Of a DNA stretch of 64,000 nt, positions 23,920 to 37,774 are shown one piece after another; position 1 is the stretch's first letter, and each line of letters starts with the position of its first letter. Made by a program: the position numbers and the translations under genes. Source of the DNA: Colletotrichum lupini (lineage: Eukaryota > Ascomycota > Sordariomycetes > Glomerellales > Glomerellaceae); contig NC_064675.1 of assembly GCF_023278565.1 (NCBI RefSeq), positions 7,564,001 to 7,628,000 of the forward strand. Reading direction: 5' to 3'. The notes beneath the pieces are model-generated. The model was not told where the DNA came from. It worked only from the letters and a program-made list of their open reading frames with translations, and ran no database searches.

Positions 23920-26900
23920 ATGACCGAGTCGCAAACCACCCCGACCCCGGATCAGGCCTCCATCGATGATCTTACCCCCGAGGAGGCCAACCGCATCATC
24001 CACTCTCACCGCAAGGTCAGATATGGTGAGTGAGACTGATCCATTCATGAGTGACTTTTTCTCTCTGCCACCCGTGGACGGACAAACATATGCCGTCTGC
24101 TCAACATACCTCATCTCATTTCATCCCATATCCTCTAGGTAACAGAGATGAGATGACTTGATCTTCACATCCTCTCACCTTCATCTCACCTCCATATCAT
24201 AAATCACTCATCTCATCATCTATTGACTCATACTGACTCCTCCAAAGGCACCGCTTGCTGGCCATGTCGCCAACGCAAGGTAAAGTGCGACAACAAACAA
24301 CCATGCGAAAACTGCGTCAAGCGAGAACACCCACAACTATGCTCCTACAAGCCCAATCGCACAGCCTCTCACGGTACAAACCACAAGGCCGCCGGCTCCG
24401 TCACAACAGAGGGCGGCAATAGCAATGCCGGCGGTAATGGTGCCAGCACCACAACCGCACCGACTACAGCAGGTAACGGCACGGCTTCATCAGTGCTCAA
24501 TCGAAAAAGACTGCATTCGCCCGAAGATCCTGCCGCGGACGCCGCCGCGGGTCAACCTCCCTTAAAGCAGGAACCCGGCAGCGCGACCTGGCCACGCGCG
24601 GCCATCGGTAAGTCATCATTGTCGTCTTCACTGCCGCATAACCAGCACATCCATCCTGGTTCGAGACCTTTTGCTTCTGCAGCATTGTCGTCGTCGTTTA
24701 TGGGAAACAACAACGGGTTGTATACTGATAAGCTCCCCCGGGGACCAGTAGCTGCAGGCGTGGTGGACGAAACCGAGGCCCCCGAAGCCGTCACGCGGTA
24801 TCTCGGCCAAAATAGTATCCCCTCCCTTTTGAGGGAGCAGTCCGGCGCCAACGACCTGCAAGAGGGCGTCGATATACGGCAGGATATGAGGTCCATTCTC
24901 GGACTCGATACCTCTGCGCCCTTTCCGCTCATGTCATCAAAACATCTCGATAGTCTAACGAGGGAGATATCGGCGGAGCTGCCCTCGGATCGAGAAGTCA
25001 TGAAGTGAGTGTCTCTTCACTTCACAAGGGACAGGGGGAGGACTAACAAAATGAAGGCTGTTCCGCACATACAAAGAAACTCCCCAACAATTCTGGGGCT
25101 TCGTCGTCGATATTGATGACCTCGAGTCTAAGCTCATGGTCTACCTCGAAGACCGCGCGCGCAACGCGAGCAACGCCGCACGCACGCCGAAACCCGTATC
25201 CGCTTCATGGCTCGCCATTCTTTTTGCATTGCTGGCCGTTGGGTCGCAATACCACGACTCGCCGTATCATATCCGCACGCGGGACTCCCAAAAGTACATA
25301 CAAATATCGTTCCATTTCTTGCGGCTCGGCAATTTTTTACTACGGTTAGTCATCCTCCCTTCTTTGCCTTTCGGCCCCCTTATCTCTTAGAGAATGGGTC
25401 CCATCCGGCTATTCGGACAATGACCGTGAAATGTAAACAAAAAACCACCCGCTGACCCGAGACTCCACACCGGCTTTAAGACCCACATTCGATTCCATCC
25501 AAGCTCTCTTGCTCACCAGCTTCGTCCTTCTCAATGACATGAAGGCCGAGGCCTCGTGGGCCCTGCTTGGTCTGACCTGCAGGCTGGCTCAGTCTCTCGG
25601 CCTGCACCGGCCGAATCCCTCTGACGGACGGGACAGCGCCCGGAATGATGGACAGTCCAAAGAGATGATCCGCCGGAAGCTGTGGTGGACATGTGTGTGG
25701 CACGATACGCTCACATCACTATCCTTTGATCGGTAAGAACAGCAACTCTACGAGAATCTCATAACCAGACGCACTCTAATAAGAATAGTCCTCCCATGAC
25801 AAACATCCCCTGCTGCCCGATTCCGACAGTAGCAACCACCATTGCCGGCGAATACGGCTACTTGGACACAATGTATCACCTCTGCGAAATCATCTCGCGG
25901 CGTCTGAACCCAGACGTGGCAACGACAGTAAGCTACGAGCAAATGGTTGAAAACTGCGAAGCTGTCGAAAATCTCCGCAACAACGTCGCCCCCAACATTC
26001 GCATCAAGGAACAGTGCAAACGCGCCATCGACCGCCTTCAGCACTACGCCGTCCGCCTGCACACCTCCTTCGTCATCTCCGTCTGCTGCCGCCCCGCCCT
26101 CCGCCGCGACTGCACTAAGCTCACCCCCGAGCAGAAGCGTCATCTCTCGGACAAGTGCCAGCACAATCTCGCCGAGACGGTCCGCATGTTCCTCGCCATG
26201 CACCAGCTCTCCGTCATTCCTACGCGCAGCTGGGCGTTTACGTATCACGGCCTCTCGTCCGCACTGCTCCTCGGTATTCTGGGTGAGACGAAGAACAGCC
26301 CCGAGGTCCGTCAGCTGCAGGGCGACCTCATCGCCGCGCTGTCCGCAACGGCCGCGAAGGAGGCCACCTCGCCCACGGCTCACATCCCCAAGACGGACAA
26401 GGATATCGAGCTGTCTGGACCATTATGGAGAGCGCTGACGGCGCTGCGTAACATTTACGAACATGGCACCATCATGGGTACGTCGCAGATGAAGGGGACC
26501 GACTCCAGCGGCACCGGAAGCGGGGCGAGGACGCCGCTGCCGCCGATGCTCATGGGCCCCATGGGCAATAACGTCAACGGGAACAATGACGGGAAGCCGT
26601 TCGGCATGGATCCCCACCAGGACGCGGCTCTCGCCATGGCCGAGATGCAAAATGGTACAGCGATGACGGAGTACACACCAAAGCACGTAATCTCTGAACC
26701 TCCCATTCGCGATCCTTTCGTTCCTCGGATGATGCTAACAAGTCTCAGCATGGGATACCCACCCGTCAGCATGGATAACATTGCCAACCTGGACCCGTCA
26801 ACATACATGTCCCCAATGGATCTCTACGAATCAATCTGGTGGGGTAAGTAGCGTTCACGAATCTGTCGCCGGTTGAGACTTACAAGGCTGATCGTTCCCT

Positions 26901-27000
26901 AGAATCGCCCGACCCCTGGAACAGCGGCGTCGATACCATGAACTTTGATTTCGTCGCCCAACCGCCGCCGGGCCAGCCCCAGCAGCAGTACTATTTTTGA
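23920..27000 (+). CDS. Zn(II)2Cys6 transcription factor with fungal-specific TF domain
   Basis: Nuclear regulator of 851 residues. Exons are 23920-24025, 24248-25004, 25057-25344, 25481-25732, 25789-26843 and 26903-27000, all joining in frame. The zinc cluster spans the first splice: RYGTACWPCRQRKVKCD, then CENC and a final LCSY, with Cys at 39, 42, 49, 55, 58 and 67. A low-complexity Gly/Asn/Thr stretch follows (about 83-110). The middle region holds a Fungal_trans-type domain (LLLTSFVLLNDMKAEASWALLGLTCRLAQSLGLHRP and MIRRKLWWTCVWHDTLTSLSFDRPP). The tail is Pro/Gln-rich (PPPGQPQQQYYF). The first intron (222 nt) interrupts the cluster's lead-in. I do not recognise a named orthologue, and the nearest genes do not tell its target pathway. 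Confidence 0.92.
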
Positions 27001-30000
27001 GTGAAAAAAAGCACAAAGCACATAAAGCATGGGCGGTATAACAAAAAAAATCTTTCTGGATGTGCATCATCGTCGTCATCATCTTTTTCTCGGAAAATCC
27101 AATTCGTCCAACGATCCAACTAAATCTACTCGACGCAACATTGACTGACTGGGACATGAAAGCGGCGCTTGATTTGCTTCTTTAGGGAAAACGAGGAGGG
27201 GCACGAACCTACACACCGTTGGTAACCCCACGATTTGTTTTTGAGTTGGACTTTGGAAAGGGTGATGGGTGGATGGGATGGGTGCTGGGTGCTAGGGCTG
27301 GGAGTTGCACATGGCGAGGGGCAGCTGGCTTTGTTGTTATTTTTGGTTGAAAACTCTCTTCAATCTCGATGGATCCAGGCGCTCTTGTTTTTGGGAACCT
27401 TGTTCGCTTCTTTCCACGAACCCTCTTACGAGAGATAGTGTTGATGAAGCTGGCATCTACTGTGTTTAATCATGTTCTTTTCTGGGGCTTCCCATCTGTT
27501 ATGATTTAGGAGTGGTAGTCAAGATACCGCCTTGCCCTTTGGTCGCAGTTTGTCTAGCGGATGTGTCGATACTGGGTACGACGTTGCTTTGCTTCAGCTG
27601 TAGGATAGGACAACTAGCAAAGTAAAGAGAAAAGCCAATCTCACCATCGTGACCCCTACTGTGTGTATGTTGCGTGTGTACTTTTGGCTAGCATCCATGC
27701 CGTGGGTGGGTACTGAGAGTCGGCCTCGTTCTTCGATATCGGCCCCACGCCTAGGCCCGGCCGACTTGTACCATCGGCGAAGGAGGTCGGCGATGGTGTA
27801 AGAGCGGGGCCAATCCGACCGGAGGAATGTCGTGCAGTCTACCTACCCAAACCCCCGCACGCAATTGTAGGTTAGCCTGGTTGTAGACAAGGTCAAGAAG
27901 CAGCCACGCAGCCGATCAGTCAGAGAAGCGTGCTCCGCCACAGTGCTGGGTAAATAGACAGATTGGGTGAGGCGGCAGATCCCATTCTTCCGGCGGTGGA
28001 CGCGCGGCTAGGGTGAACCCTTCAAACCCAAACTCAAGCCTCGACAACGGCTGCGACAGGCGATGGGTAGCCGGCACAACTCGAAACGAAGACTGTCATC
28101 TCACAGATCAAGTGCGCAGTTGATGGGAGACTAGAATGGTGCTAGTGACGTACTTGTGGTGGCTCGTGGTGCGAAATGGTCGACAATCTGGTAAGGACAG
28201 CCCAGTTAAACCGCCGGCAATGTTCATTGAATTTTGTGTTGCAGAGCCTTCAACACCAGGGTTGGCACGTTGCATGCAACCAAGTTGTGACAGCCAAGAG
28301 TTGAGTTGAACAGCGGGATGGGCTGTGAAACCTGTACAGCTCGATCCAAACTCTACTGCCGGAAAGAGAGGTCTTCAGGGTCCTGGCCTTGTTCCGTGGC
28401 GATGGGATGATGGGATTATAACCTTGAATCAACCACAGGTACCAATGCTGCTCCACTTCCTACGTGCCTATCAATCAAGGTGAGCTCCGAGGCACAATTG
28501 CAAGACTGAATGAAATATCGACTTCAAGTAAGATATGCCTTGAGCAACCCCTATGATGGTCCAATCGCGGATGCTGGCACGGGGCTGGAAGTTCGCCGGG
28601 CCATCGGCATGTCGGAGACACGCCCCGAGCTCATATTGAAGATTAGGGGATTGAGGATTGAGTGAGTTACGTCTGAGCTCAACCAATAAGCTAAGCCCAA
28701 ACAGTCTTGGATGCAGCTTGAATTGCGCGTTGCAGTGTTCCAGTCTTGGGGATTGAGCGGTTACCTGTGCCGAAAGCTGGACGAAACCAGCATCTCTGAA
28801 AAGTAGCGTCGAACGTGCTCTACGAATAGTCAATCGAGGAAGCGTAAGACCCCTCCCCCACGAGTCAAGGGCTGATTCGGCATCTACAGTGTGGGGGGAG
28901 AATGAGCAAGAATTGCGTGTCGGTACGCATAGCCGTAGCCTTGTATGCGTCAAGCTTTTTGCGTCCACGATCCCCTCATCATCCGTACGAATAGGCCGCT
29001 TAGGACCCGGCCGACCAGATGCGCGGTCATGATGCTGACGGTCCGCGGAGGCCGCTTTAACCAGTCGCCAGGGAACTGCCCTGAATGCTCTTGACTCCTC
29101 AAGAGACAGGGATTGCTCTTTACTCCCGCGTATTGTCCCCGTTCAGTGGAGCCCCCAGGCATTGGCCAGTGGGTTTGGTATGGTTGCTGACATCTCAATG
29201 TCATTGCGAGATTGACGGGAAGCTTGACATGCAAAGCGCTGGGATTTGGATCCAATCCAATAGAATAGACCTTGGTTTGTTGGTTGGAAGGGATTTTCAA
29301 ATCTTCACCACAGTCCCTTGGCAGCGGAATAGGTTTGTTTTTCTTTCATCTGGTCTAGATGTCAATTTGAGAGTCCGGCAACAGATGTTTAATCCGTCGC
29401 ATGTGTGTTTCCTGGATCCAGAAAAGTGAGGTGATTTCATTAATATGCCGTCATGTCTGAACACCAGCCATTTGCAACGCCAAGGCGGATGGATGCCGGT
29501 GAAAACAATTCCTCCTGCTTTCAGAAACCTTGACTACCGGCGGCCTTCCCCCATACCTTGCGTACTGAGGGCTGTCGGGTGTAGAACTTGAGACGAAATA
29601 TGACAATAGGCATTGACAAGATTGGCACTGGGCTAGCCTGCCAGATGGGAGGATGGTCGATCGAGCCCTGTCGGGTTGATAGAGGGCTGTCGCGAGTGCG
29701 CTGAATGGTAGCGTTGATGTGTGTGTGTGTGTGTGTGTGTGTGACCCCTTGTGGCTGCTGCGAATTCAGGAAGAGAGGTGCAAGGAGTCGCGTGCGATTT
29801 CTCTAGTCCCATAATTATACGGATAGAGGAGCTCGTGAATGGTTAGATCAGTCGATGGAAAGGCGATACGACGGTGACGGGCAAAATCCTCATCGCTGGC
29901 AAGGTGCTGACCACCGGTTCCATGTGGGGATGGTTGCGAACAGCTTAGCTTAGGCCTGGGCTTCCCAGCGCCACTGCTTAAGCTTGTCAGTTGACTATGC

Positions 30001-32931
30001 CGATCCCAGATTGTGGTGGTCGCCGACCTAGGCCCGGCTGAGGAATTCAATGGTGGCATGCTGAGATTTTGTCTCAAGCTTGAATAGGGCCGGCGATCAC
30101 AGATGAGACTGGGGAAACAAGTCGTTGGTCAGTCCCCAGCACAGTAGGTATCCGTTCAATGGTGTCCTCGGCCTTGCAGCCAGCAGGACCGGCGCATCGT
30201 CCTGCTTGGCTCGATTGTTGCAAAGGATGTGAATGTGACTTTGAAGACGCAGTACTTTATGTAGATAGGTACTCCGTAGTTCAGCTTGACTGCAGTCTGG
30301 GTTTGGGCCTTTAACGCAACCCAGCCAACGAAGGACCCAGGACCCAACTGCCATTATGTAAGTGCTGAGAGTTTGGAACTGTATTTCGTAGAACGAGAAG
30401 AGAAGCGAGGCGCGCGGGATGCTGTCAGAAGTTACATTTCATCTGGTTTGAAAGACTGCAATGGCTTGGAGCCTTAGACAACCGGGCGTGCCAAGACAGC
30501 TAGCATGCGAATAGCGTTACGGGGCTTGACGGTTCCTCTTCGGCTGGCGATGCTCGTTGTCCGACGGACCACCACTTTTCCCCTGCTCTTTCTTCATTCC
30601 GCTGGAGCTAAAGTAGCCGCTGTCGGGATTCGGAGCAAAAAAAGCAGGACAGATAGCGCCGCTCATCTGACAAGGGTTTCGCAAATTGGTGCGATGTGCT
30701 TGACTGCTTGCGAAACCAACTGAGATGGGTTTCTTGTGGCGCACAAAAAGGCATGCTCAAGCCTGAGTGCGCCTGCAGAGCTTTTCAGCCTAGCTACCTA
30801 CAGTGGCTAATCCTTTGGAGAGATGGGTGCCGGGGGTGCCTGATGATTGGAGAGGATGACGGCAGATGGGCAACAAGGTTGTGGCTGGCGTCTGGGGCTA
30901 GAGCGAGGCAGAGAGACAGCAACTGGTCGCCAGAACTTGGTTGACTGTCTTTCAACGACGACAGTGACACATGACAGCGAGGCATTGCTGAAGCCTGAAG
31001 GTCCTGCTGAGTGCGTTCCTAAGGTAGGTAGGTGGTGGTGATGGTTCTTGGTCCGGATGGATGGTGATCTGTGGTTCAGGGATGGTCGAGGGCATTCAAG
31101 AGCTGGCAAAGACCAATATTGGGTACGTGAGTAATTGCGAATAAGGGCAGCAGTAACAGCAACATCGGACCAAACAAAGTCAGTCATCCGTTGACGTGCC
31201 GAAGTGATGATGCGGTGACTGGTGAGCAAGGGGAGTAAGATGTTACTCTGTAGAGCTGGCAGAACGTAAGAGGATCAGAATGCCGAAAAGCTGTGCAGGA
31301 TGCAATTACCGTACATAGTGAGGCAGGTACCTACCCCCGTACGCATACTCCGTATGGGCACTTCGTCATCAACAGTTGTCTGTACGGAGTACGGGAGGAC
31401 GGGAGGAGGCTTGACGAATGATGGCTGTGCTGTGCAAGGGCTAGGTACGCAGTTCGCCGTGAAGGAAGGAGTGGGCGGGCACTGGGCAGGCGTCGGAGGA
31501 TGGAGCGATGGCCATGGAAGGCGCCAAGACGCGTGGCCCCCAGGCCACCAGGCGCAATGGGACAGAGGAGGTACGAGAGTACCTTATTTCGTACCTGCTC
31601 TGAATCATGGCACTCTCCTCAGCTATACTTAGGCACCTAGGTAGTAGGTATCGTAAATCTCAAAACTTCCAATCTCCAAAAAAAATCAACGACAGACTGC
31701 ATTCTCGGGGATGCGAGGGAAGGTCCAGACAGAGTTGAGCTTCCCGCCGCAACGGTAAGGTAGGTACCGTCATAGAGGGAATCCATGGAACCTGGCAGTC
31801 AGGAAGGCAGGTTTGAGGCTACGAGAGTTTATGATGATGGATGGGGAAGGGCCCGAGGAACGGTGAGCAGAAACCCGAGATTTGCACCTGCCCCGTACCT
31901 TCATCCACACACGATAACCTTCCCGAAACAGCACTCCGTTCCATCTTGAATGGGACGGACTGTGTCTACGTACCCAAGCAGCACACGCAGCAGGTGCGAA
32001 TTGCGGTAGCTGCACGCGAGTCTGAGCCTCTGCAGGAAAGAGCCTAGAGCCCCCCGGGCCAAGCGAAGCAAGGAGCGACATGAACAATTGCCTGATTTGC
32101 ACATGCCCAGGGTCTCCTTCTTCTACAGGCTACCGAAGTGCCTTACTATGGGGCAGGTACGAATTACATGTATCCGTACGAAGCAAAAGTACGTACTGCG
32201 TATACGCAAAGCAGCAGGGATGCAGCGCAAAAGATGAGAAACCCAAAAGTCTTGGCATCGCACCCACTGTTGCCGTGTGTTCCCACCTTCTTGCTACTCA
32301 CTGGACAACTACGCGTTGCCCGCGAGCCAAATCCGCCCTTTCTTGCTTTGCTTGGCTTTGCTGTGTGTTTCGCTCAGCCAGCCTACCGTCAACTCCTACC
32401 GAAAAAATGGTCCATCCGTTTAAATGAACGGCGGAGCCCGCTTCTTACTACGCCGCTCGTGAGTCGCTGCTTGCACCCCCCGTCGGCCGCTTCTCGTCCC
32501 CTTTCCTCAACATCTTGTTTTCCTTCCTATTCCCCTTTCTCTTCGAGAACTCTTCGAGTCGGTCGCATGATCAGTGTCTGTCTACCATTCGCTGTCTGAC
32601 GCTGTTACACCAGAAAGTCGGCATCGAGATTCACCATCCTCCCGACTGAAGGAAGATACACGGCCACCAACAAGTTTAGCCCCGAAACAGGCACGAGTAC
32701 TTCACTACGCACGACGACATCATCACGACCAGCCACACGACGTCCCGATTGCATTGAATGTGCTTGTTGGTTCGAGCGATTAGACTTTCCGACTTCAAGA
32801 ACGACCCGATCTGATTCCCGAGGGCTGTCCTTTGCCGATTCAAACCACTGCAGGACGAGCACACGACACTCTAAGAGGAACGGAATACGCACTCCTACAA
32901 CACTTTTGGAACCCCGCGCAACTTGAACATC
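27001..32931. other. Gene-poor 5.9-kb interval
   Basis: No coding sequence I can support. Composition is ordinary and not AT-rich, so this is not a RIP block. Open frames of up to about 165 codons occur but show no family resemblance, no good splice continuation and no consistent codon use. Motifs such as GTAGGTA and CGGAGTA recur, a common feature of Pezizomycotina intergenic DNA. From about 32.3 kb the plus strand becomes pyrimidine-rich, probably the promoter and leader of the membrane protein gene. Long non-coding RNAs cannot be excluded. Confidence 0.45.
29718..29743. repeat. (TG)13 dinucleotide microsatellite
   Basis: Thirteen uninterrupted TG units in non-coding DNA. It is likely to vary in length between isolates. 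Confidence 0.95.
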
Positions 32932-34337
32932 ATGGCCGACGTGAAGCCTCCTAGCGGCAAATTGCCGTATGGCACTCCTGAAGGCGGCTGGAAGGCAGTA
33001 CACACATGGAGAACTCCGGACTGGGTAGAACCAATTGTAAGGATCACGGCCATTTCGCTGCTAGACCACCACAGCCGCAGCTCCACGTCATACGATTCCT
33101 CAAGGCTAACCACCAGCACCAGCTGATTGTATCCATCATGCTCATCGGCTTGTACGTCAGTCGTAGAAAGAACTACTCGATCCTCCGCCGCGGAAACGCG
33201 ACATATGAACCTCTATTTGAAGAGAGAGGGGACTCACCCCGCATCTCCGACGAGTCCTACGATCCTATCCGGACCGATCCTTTTCCGCCCAAATACCGTA
33301 CCATCTTTGGATGCTATCGCGTCAAAACCCCGAACTCTAGCCGTTTTGCGAGACACGTTCACTCGAGAATTCTGCAAAAGTTTCCCTTCCTCATCGAAAT
33401 GTTCTACTGGGCCATCTCCTTCTTCTTCTACCGCATGACCGCAACTCTGGCTCAGAGCTACTACGGCAGCAGAAAGGCTGTCTGGGATGTCGCCCAGGAG
33501 CACGGCCTGTTTCTTCTCGAGACCGAGGCCAAGTTCTTCGGCGAGGGTACCAGAACTGGTCCCGAGCGCTGGGTTGAATGGCGCGTTTCCCATTGGTTCC
33601 TCGAGGGTGCTCAAATCGACGACTTCCGTGGCATTTGGCTCACGATCCTGAACCGCGGATACTCTCTGATTCATATCCCTGGTACCGTCGGCTTCATTGC
33701 CTACTACTTCGCCATGGCTCCCACCCACGCCCGCTTTTGCACTGTCCGTCGCACAATGACCTTGTTGAACATGTGTGCCTTCATCATCTTCATCTTTTAC
33801 CCGTGCGCGCCGCCCCGTCTGATGCCCTCCGAGTACGGCTTCGTCGACACGGTCAACCTCGAGAACGCCGAGAGTGTCTGGATGAGCGGCAAGTTCGTCA
33901 ACAAGCTGGCTGCAATGCCCTCTATGCACTTCGGCTACGCCTTCGCCATTGGCTGTGTTTTCATCGCCGACTCGGCTATCCTCAACCTCCTCTTCGGTCG
34001 CTTGAGGAACTACCTGCTGCGCAACGACTTGGACAAGTCGCTGGATATTGATGACGTCGAGCTCAAGGAGATCCAAGAGAACCGCGCACGCTGGAAGAGC
34101 TGGGCCATGTTCTGCTTCGGTGTCTTCTACCCGAGTTGGATTCTGTTGACAATCGTGGGCACCGCCAATCATTACCTGATGGACGCCTTCGTCGCAACCT
34201 TTTGCGCGTTGGTTGCGTACCTCTGCAATCGTGCCTTGCTGGTTTTCCTCCCCGCTGAGGACATGTTGCTTTGGGCCTTGAGACTGGAGAAGCCGGTACC
34301 GACGACGGGCCGCATGAAGAACATTGCTGTCCGGTAG
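32932..34337 (+). CDS. PAP2-superfamily membrane protein, Aur1/Ipt1-like
   Basis: Multi-span membrane protein of 439 residues with a PAP2_3-type phosphatase/transferase core, the fold of inositol-phosphorylceramide synthases. Exons 32932-33036 and 33123-34337 join in phase, turning DWVEPI into DWVEPILIVSIMLIGLYVSRR. The conserved motifs are YPCAPPRLMP, AMPSMHFGYAFAIGC (active-site His) and TANHYLMDAFVATFCALVAYL (second His plus Asp). Several long hydrophobic segments surround them. The ~60-residue loop after the first span is hydrophilic (ERGDSPRISDESYDPIRTDPFPP). The intron has a CTAAC branch point close to its 3' end. It could be a sphingolipid inositolphosphotransferase or an uncharacterised phospholipid phosphatase; sequence alone does not decide. 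Confidence 0.85.
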
Positions 34338-36537
34338 AGGTTTGGTTGTGTGGGAAAGGCGCGTCAAAACGACATGGAATCAAGATCTCTTTAACGAGTC
34401 GTCCATTTAAAGCATCGCAGAGGCGTTGGGAAAGGAATAATGGCCTCCTTTATAATCTTTGCACACTATGCCCCTGGGTCAATCCCGTGTGTGCCGAATT
34501 AGCACTTATAATGAAAATCTATCCTGTTTGTTTGTCAATTCTCCGAAGCTCCGCCACACCCACATTGATGAAATGTCCAATTTTTAAGCTCCCGCGACAT
34601 GTCGCTTGTTCGTATCCGGTGGATCTAGGGAGATCCGATTCGATTGTCCGTGAAAAGGATCAACTGTCTGTATAACGTGTACACCATGTCATTGGCTTTT
34701 TTGAATGAGTGTAGGCCACTTCGGGACATTGTTCGCTGACCCTGCAGGACTTCTTTGGCGCCCGGCTGATCCTGGGAGCAAAAGGGCTGTCTGTACCCGC
34801 TGCCCGACTTCATTTGCCAAGCCGAGATATCCGTGCGGCGTATGGCCTGTTTGCCTGCTGGAGCTGCGGGAAGCGGTGGCCGACGGGGCCGGGATCCGGT
34901 CTTTGAGGTGATGGATTCGGGCCTTTATGGTAGAGTCATCGAGATGAGGATATGGGAGTTGTTTCTTGGCAGTCCCTTGTGCCAAATTCTGAATTATGAG
35001 AACGTTATGTCTTTGGAGTCTTGAGGAGAATGAAAGATTCGGAGAGTACCTGTGGTTACCTTATGCCAAGATGGCCGTGAACTACATCGTCTGAAGGCCC
35101 AAAGCTGAGGCCATTTCTTTGCTCTTGCTCGCGACGTGCTGCCAAAGTTCTCTACCTAGCTAGCTACACCGTCAGTAGGGTTCCTGACTTCGCTTTCGCT
35201 TTGGGGACCACCACAGAACCCTCCCAATACCCGAATTTCCGAGACATGATATCGCATAGCCCGCGTCTTGAGAGTCTGCCAATGAGTCGGCCCGCGAAAA
35301 GGTAGTGATAGGCAGCAGTATTTGCTTTAGAGTCTTTAGGCAGCAGTAGCTAGAGATGCAAGGTCAGCATTGAAAGGAGAATACGTCACTCGGCTGCGCC
35401 TCTGTACATCATTCATTGTCCCATTGCTCTTTATTACTCCTTGCACTTGTTTGCGTAGGCGCAGTGATCTTTGATCTGCCAAGACGCGATGGAGTGGTAG
35501 AGAGGTCAGGTTTACCGTATGGATAGATTGAGGTCGCATCAATGTGCGTTGGTTGTATGAGTTCCGTACCTTTAGGGCCATGTTGCTGAATTGCGTAGGT
35601 GAGTAGAAGAAACATCAGGTACGTTATTTGAAGGTACGTTATTTGAAAGCCGTATGTCGAGACTTAATCCTTTTACTCCCTCGTCCAACCTCGTTAAGGT
35701 GCCTTATAACGATTGACCCTCTAAGCTATTCATCTGAGACAGATGTTTCCATCTTCCAATGAGTGGCGTATGCCTCAAGACGATGTTGGTGGTGCGTATC
35801 CTATCTGGGTAAAGATAACATCGTAGATATCGAGGCCAGGTTGTACGCAACAAGCTGGGGAAGTCCGCTAATCCAGATTTTAGAGCAGCAGCAATCCCAC
35901 GAGCAGTATGTCATAATGGAAACCTTTCTTTGGTTGAATACTTTGATTGTTTCCACCCCGAGATCTAAATCAAGCAACTCAGAGATCCGAAGCCATGGTC
36001 AGCGGTCATCGAGTCTTGGTCTTGAATGATTACTCATCCCGCGTTTCTCGCCAACTTATGTCATAGAGGTCGAAACCTGCCTTTGATCATTAATCAATAA
36101 ATTGGAAGCTGAAGCGTACAATACATCTGCGCTTGACATGTGCACATAATTCTGCTCCCGAGTGGGCTGCGATCCAAAGACCATGACAAAGACGACACCG
36201 GGGGAATTATGTCAGTCCTGCCACGTCTTCTCAAGAATAGCCATCAAGGCTTGCTATTACACAAGGGACGGCGACTTCAGGACATGGAAACTGATAATTA
36301 GTCATCTCCAAAAAGATTGTAAATCGTAGACTTGGCTTGTTAATCATTAACTTCATCATCATGACAGTCTGATCTTTGGGGTTTGTAGAAGGGAGGCATC
36401 GCCCGCAAGCCAAGGCCACTTTGTTCAAGATGGATGTATATAAGGAATAATGAGTGTCACCATCATTGAGTTGATTGACATTATTACCAAACACGATTTT
36501 CAAAACAATCATTCAAAGCAATCATCTATTCTAAACC
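34338..36537. other. Intergenic region
   Basis: About 2.2 kb between the PAP2 protein and the second NmrA-like gene. No supported coding sequence. The composition is mixed with AT-leaning patches near 36.0-36.5 kb, which probably form the promoter of the following gene. Confidence 0.4.
36437..36443 (+). promoter_or_regulatory. TATA box of the NmrA-like gene
   Basis: A TATATAA heptamer lies 95 bp upstream of the ATG at 36538. The spacing is normal for a fungal promoter with a short leader. It is the clearest TATA element in front of a gene in this window. Confidence 0.5.
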
Positions 36538-37774
36538 ATGTCCGAATTGCAACAAATCCTCGTCATCGGCGGCACTGGTGCCCAGGGAAGACCAGTCGTC
36601 AAGGGTAACTTCATCGTTCTCGACAGAACCAAATCTGCACGCCACTCTAACATCATTCACAGCTCTCGCCGAAACCAGGCGATACAGCGTCAGGGTCCTC
36701 ACCCGTAATGTCGACAACGCCCGCGCAAAGGAGCTTGCCGCTCTGCCCAATGTCACCCTTATCCAGGGTAAACAAGACAGCCAGCAGGATCTCCACCGGG
36801 CGTTCAAGGGTGTCTACGGCGCATGGGTGAACACGGACGGCTTCACTCTGGGCCAGAAGAGTGAGCTGTTCTATGGTATCCGCGCGTATGAGATTGCCAG
36901 GCACGAAGGGGTTCAGCATTACGTCTGGGCTGGCACCGATTATGCGCTAAAGAAGTCGGGATGTAAGCAACACTTGAGGGCTTCTTTTTTCTCATTCGAG
37001 CTGTTGAATTGCGTTGCTGATTGGCTTGAACAGGGAACGAGAAGTACCATTGGGGTCACAACGATTCTAAAGGAAGAGTCACGGATTTCATCTTGGCCCA
37101 AGGCCAGGACGGCATGAAGAGCTCCGTTCTCACGACAGGTCCCTACATGGACATGCTCTTGGATGGAATGTTTCCGCCGACAGAGCAACCGGATGGTTCT
37201 TTTCTCTGGGTTAACCCTGCCAGTACGTAACAATCCCTAAGTCACATCATTACCACGATGTCTTGAGCACCAACCTAATAATATTACAGAGGATGGCAAA
37301 ATCCCGCTTATCGCTCTCGAAGACGTCGGCATCTACAGTCTCTGGCTCTTTGACAACCTCAATGAGTCCGCGGGTCTGAACCTGGAAGTGACGACCGACG
37401 AAGTCAGCTTCGCTGACATTGCGAGAATCTTCACTGAGGTGACAGGAAAGAAGGGTATCCACAAGAGCGTGCCGTTTGAGGAGTATGCGCCGCTCGCGGA
37501 GCCGTACCCGGGTGCCTATGTAAACTTTTCCGTCGGCCCGGAGGTTGCTCGGGACGAGTCGGATATGACCTGGAGACAGAATTTTGGGGCGTGGTGGCGG
37601 TTCTGGGGAGAGGGCATCGTCAATAAGAGGGACTTGGAGTTGTTGGATCGAATTCATCCTGGTCGGATTCGGAGCCTGGCTGAGTGGATGCGAAAGACTG
37701 GGTATGATGGAAGCCCTAGGCCTGTTCTTAAGGGGGTTGAGGATTGGAGGAGCAAGCTGCAAGCAGGGATCTAA
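36538..37774 (+). CDS. NmrA-like family NAD(P)-binding protein
   Basis: Predicted cytosolic NmrA-type Rossmann protein of 346 residues; members either sense NADP/NAD or act as atypical reductases. Exons 36538-36604, 36663-36962, 37034-37222 and 37290-37774 join in frame. The N-terminus ILVIGGTGAQGRPVVKAL contains GGTGAQG, the nucleotide-binding turn. It continues with YSVRVLTRN, then VTLIQGKQ and VYGAWVNTDGF. Next come HYVWAGTDYALK and KSSVLTTGPYMDMLLDGMF. The late region PLIALEDVGIYSLWLFDN and the Trp-rich stretch MTWRQNFGAWWRFWGEG are typical of fungal NmrA proteins. It is not a close copy of the similar gene at the left edge. A strong TATA box suggests regulated expression. The role is unknown. 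Confidence 0.88.

Noticed and set aside
28471..28968. 165-codon minus-strand open frame in the gene-poor interval
   Set aside because: Low-quality residue composition, no domain, overlapping frames and no splice support.
33234..34367. Long minus-strand frame opposite the PAP2 gene
   Set aside because: It is the antisense shadow of a strongly conserved membrane protein; its residues show no family features.
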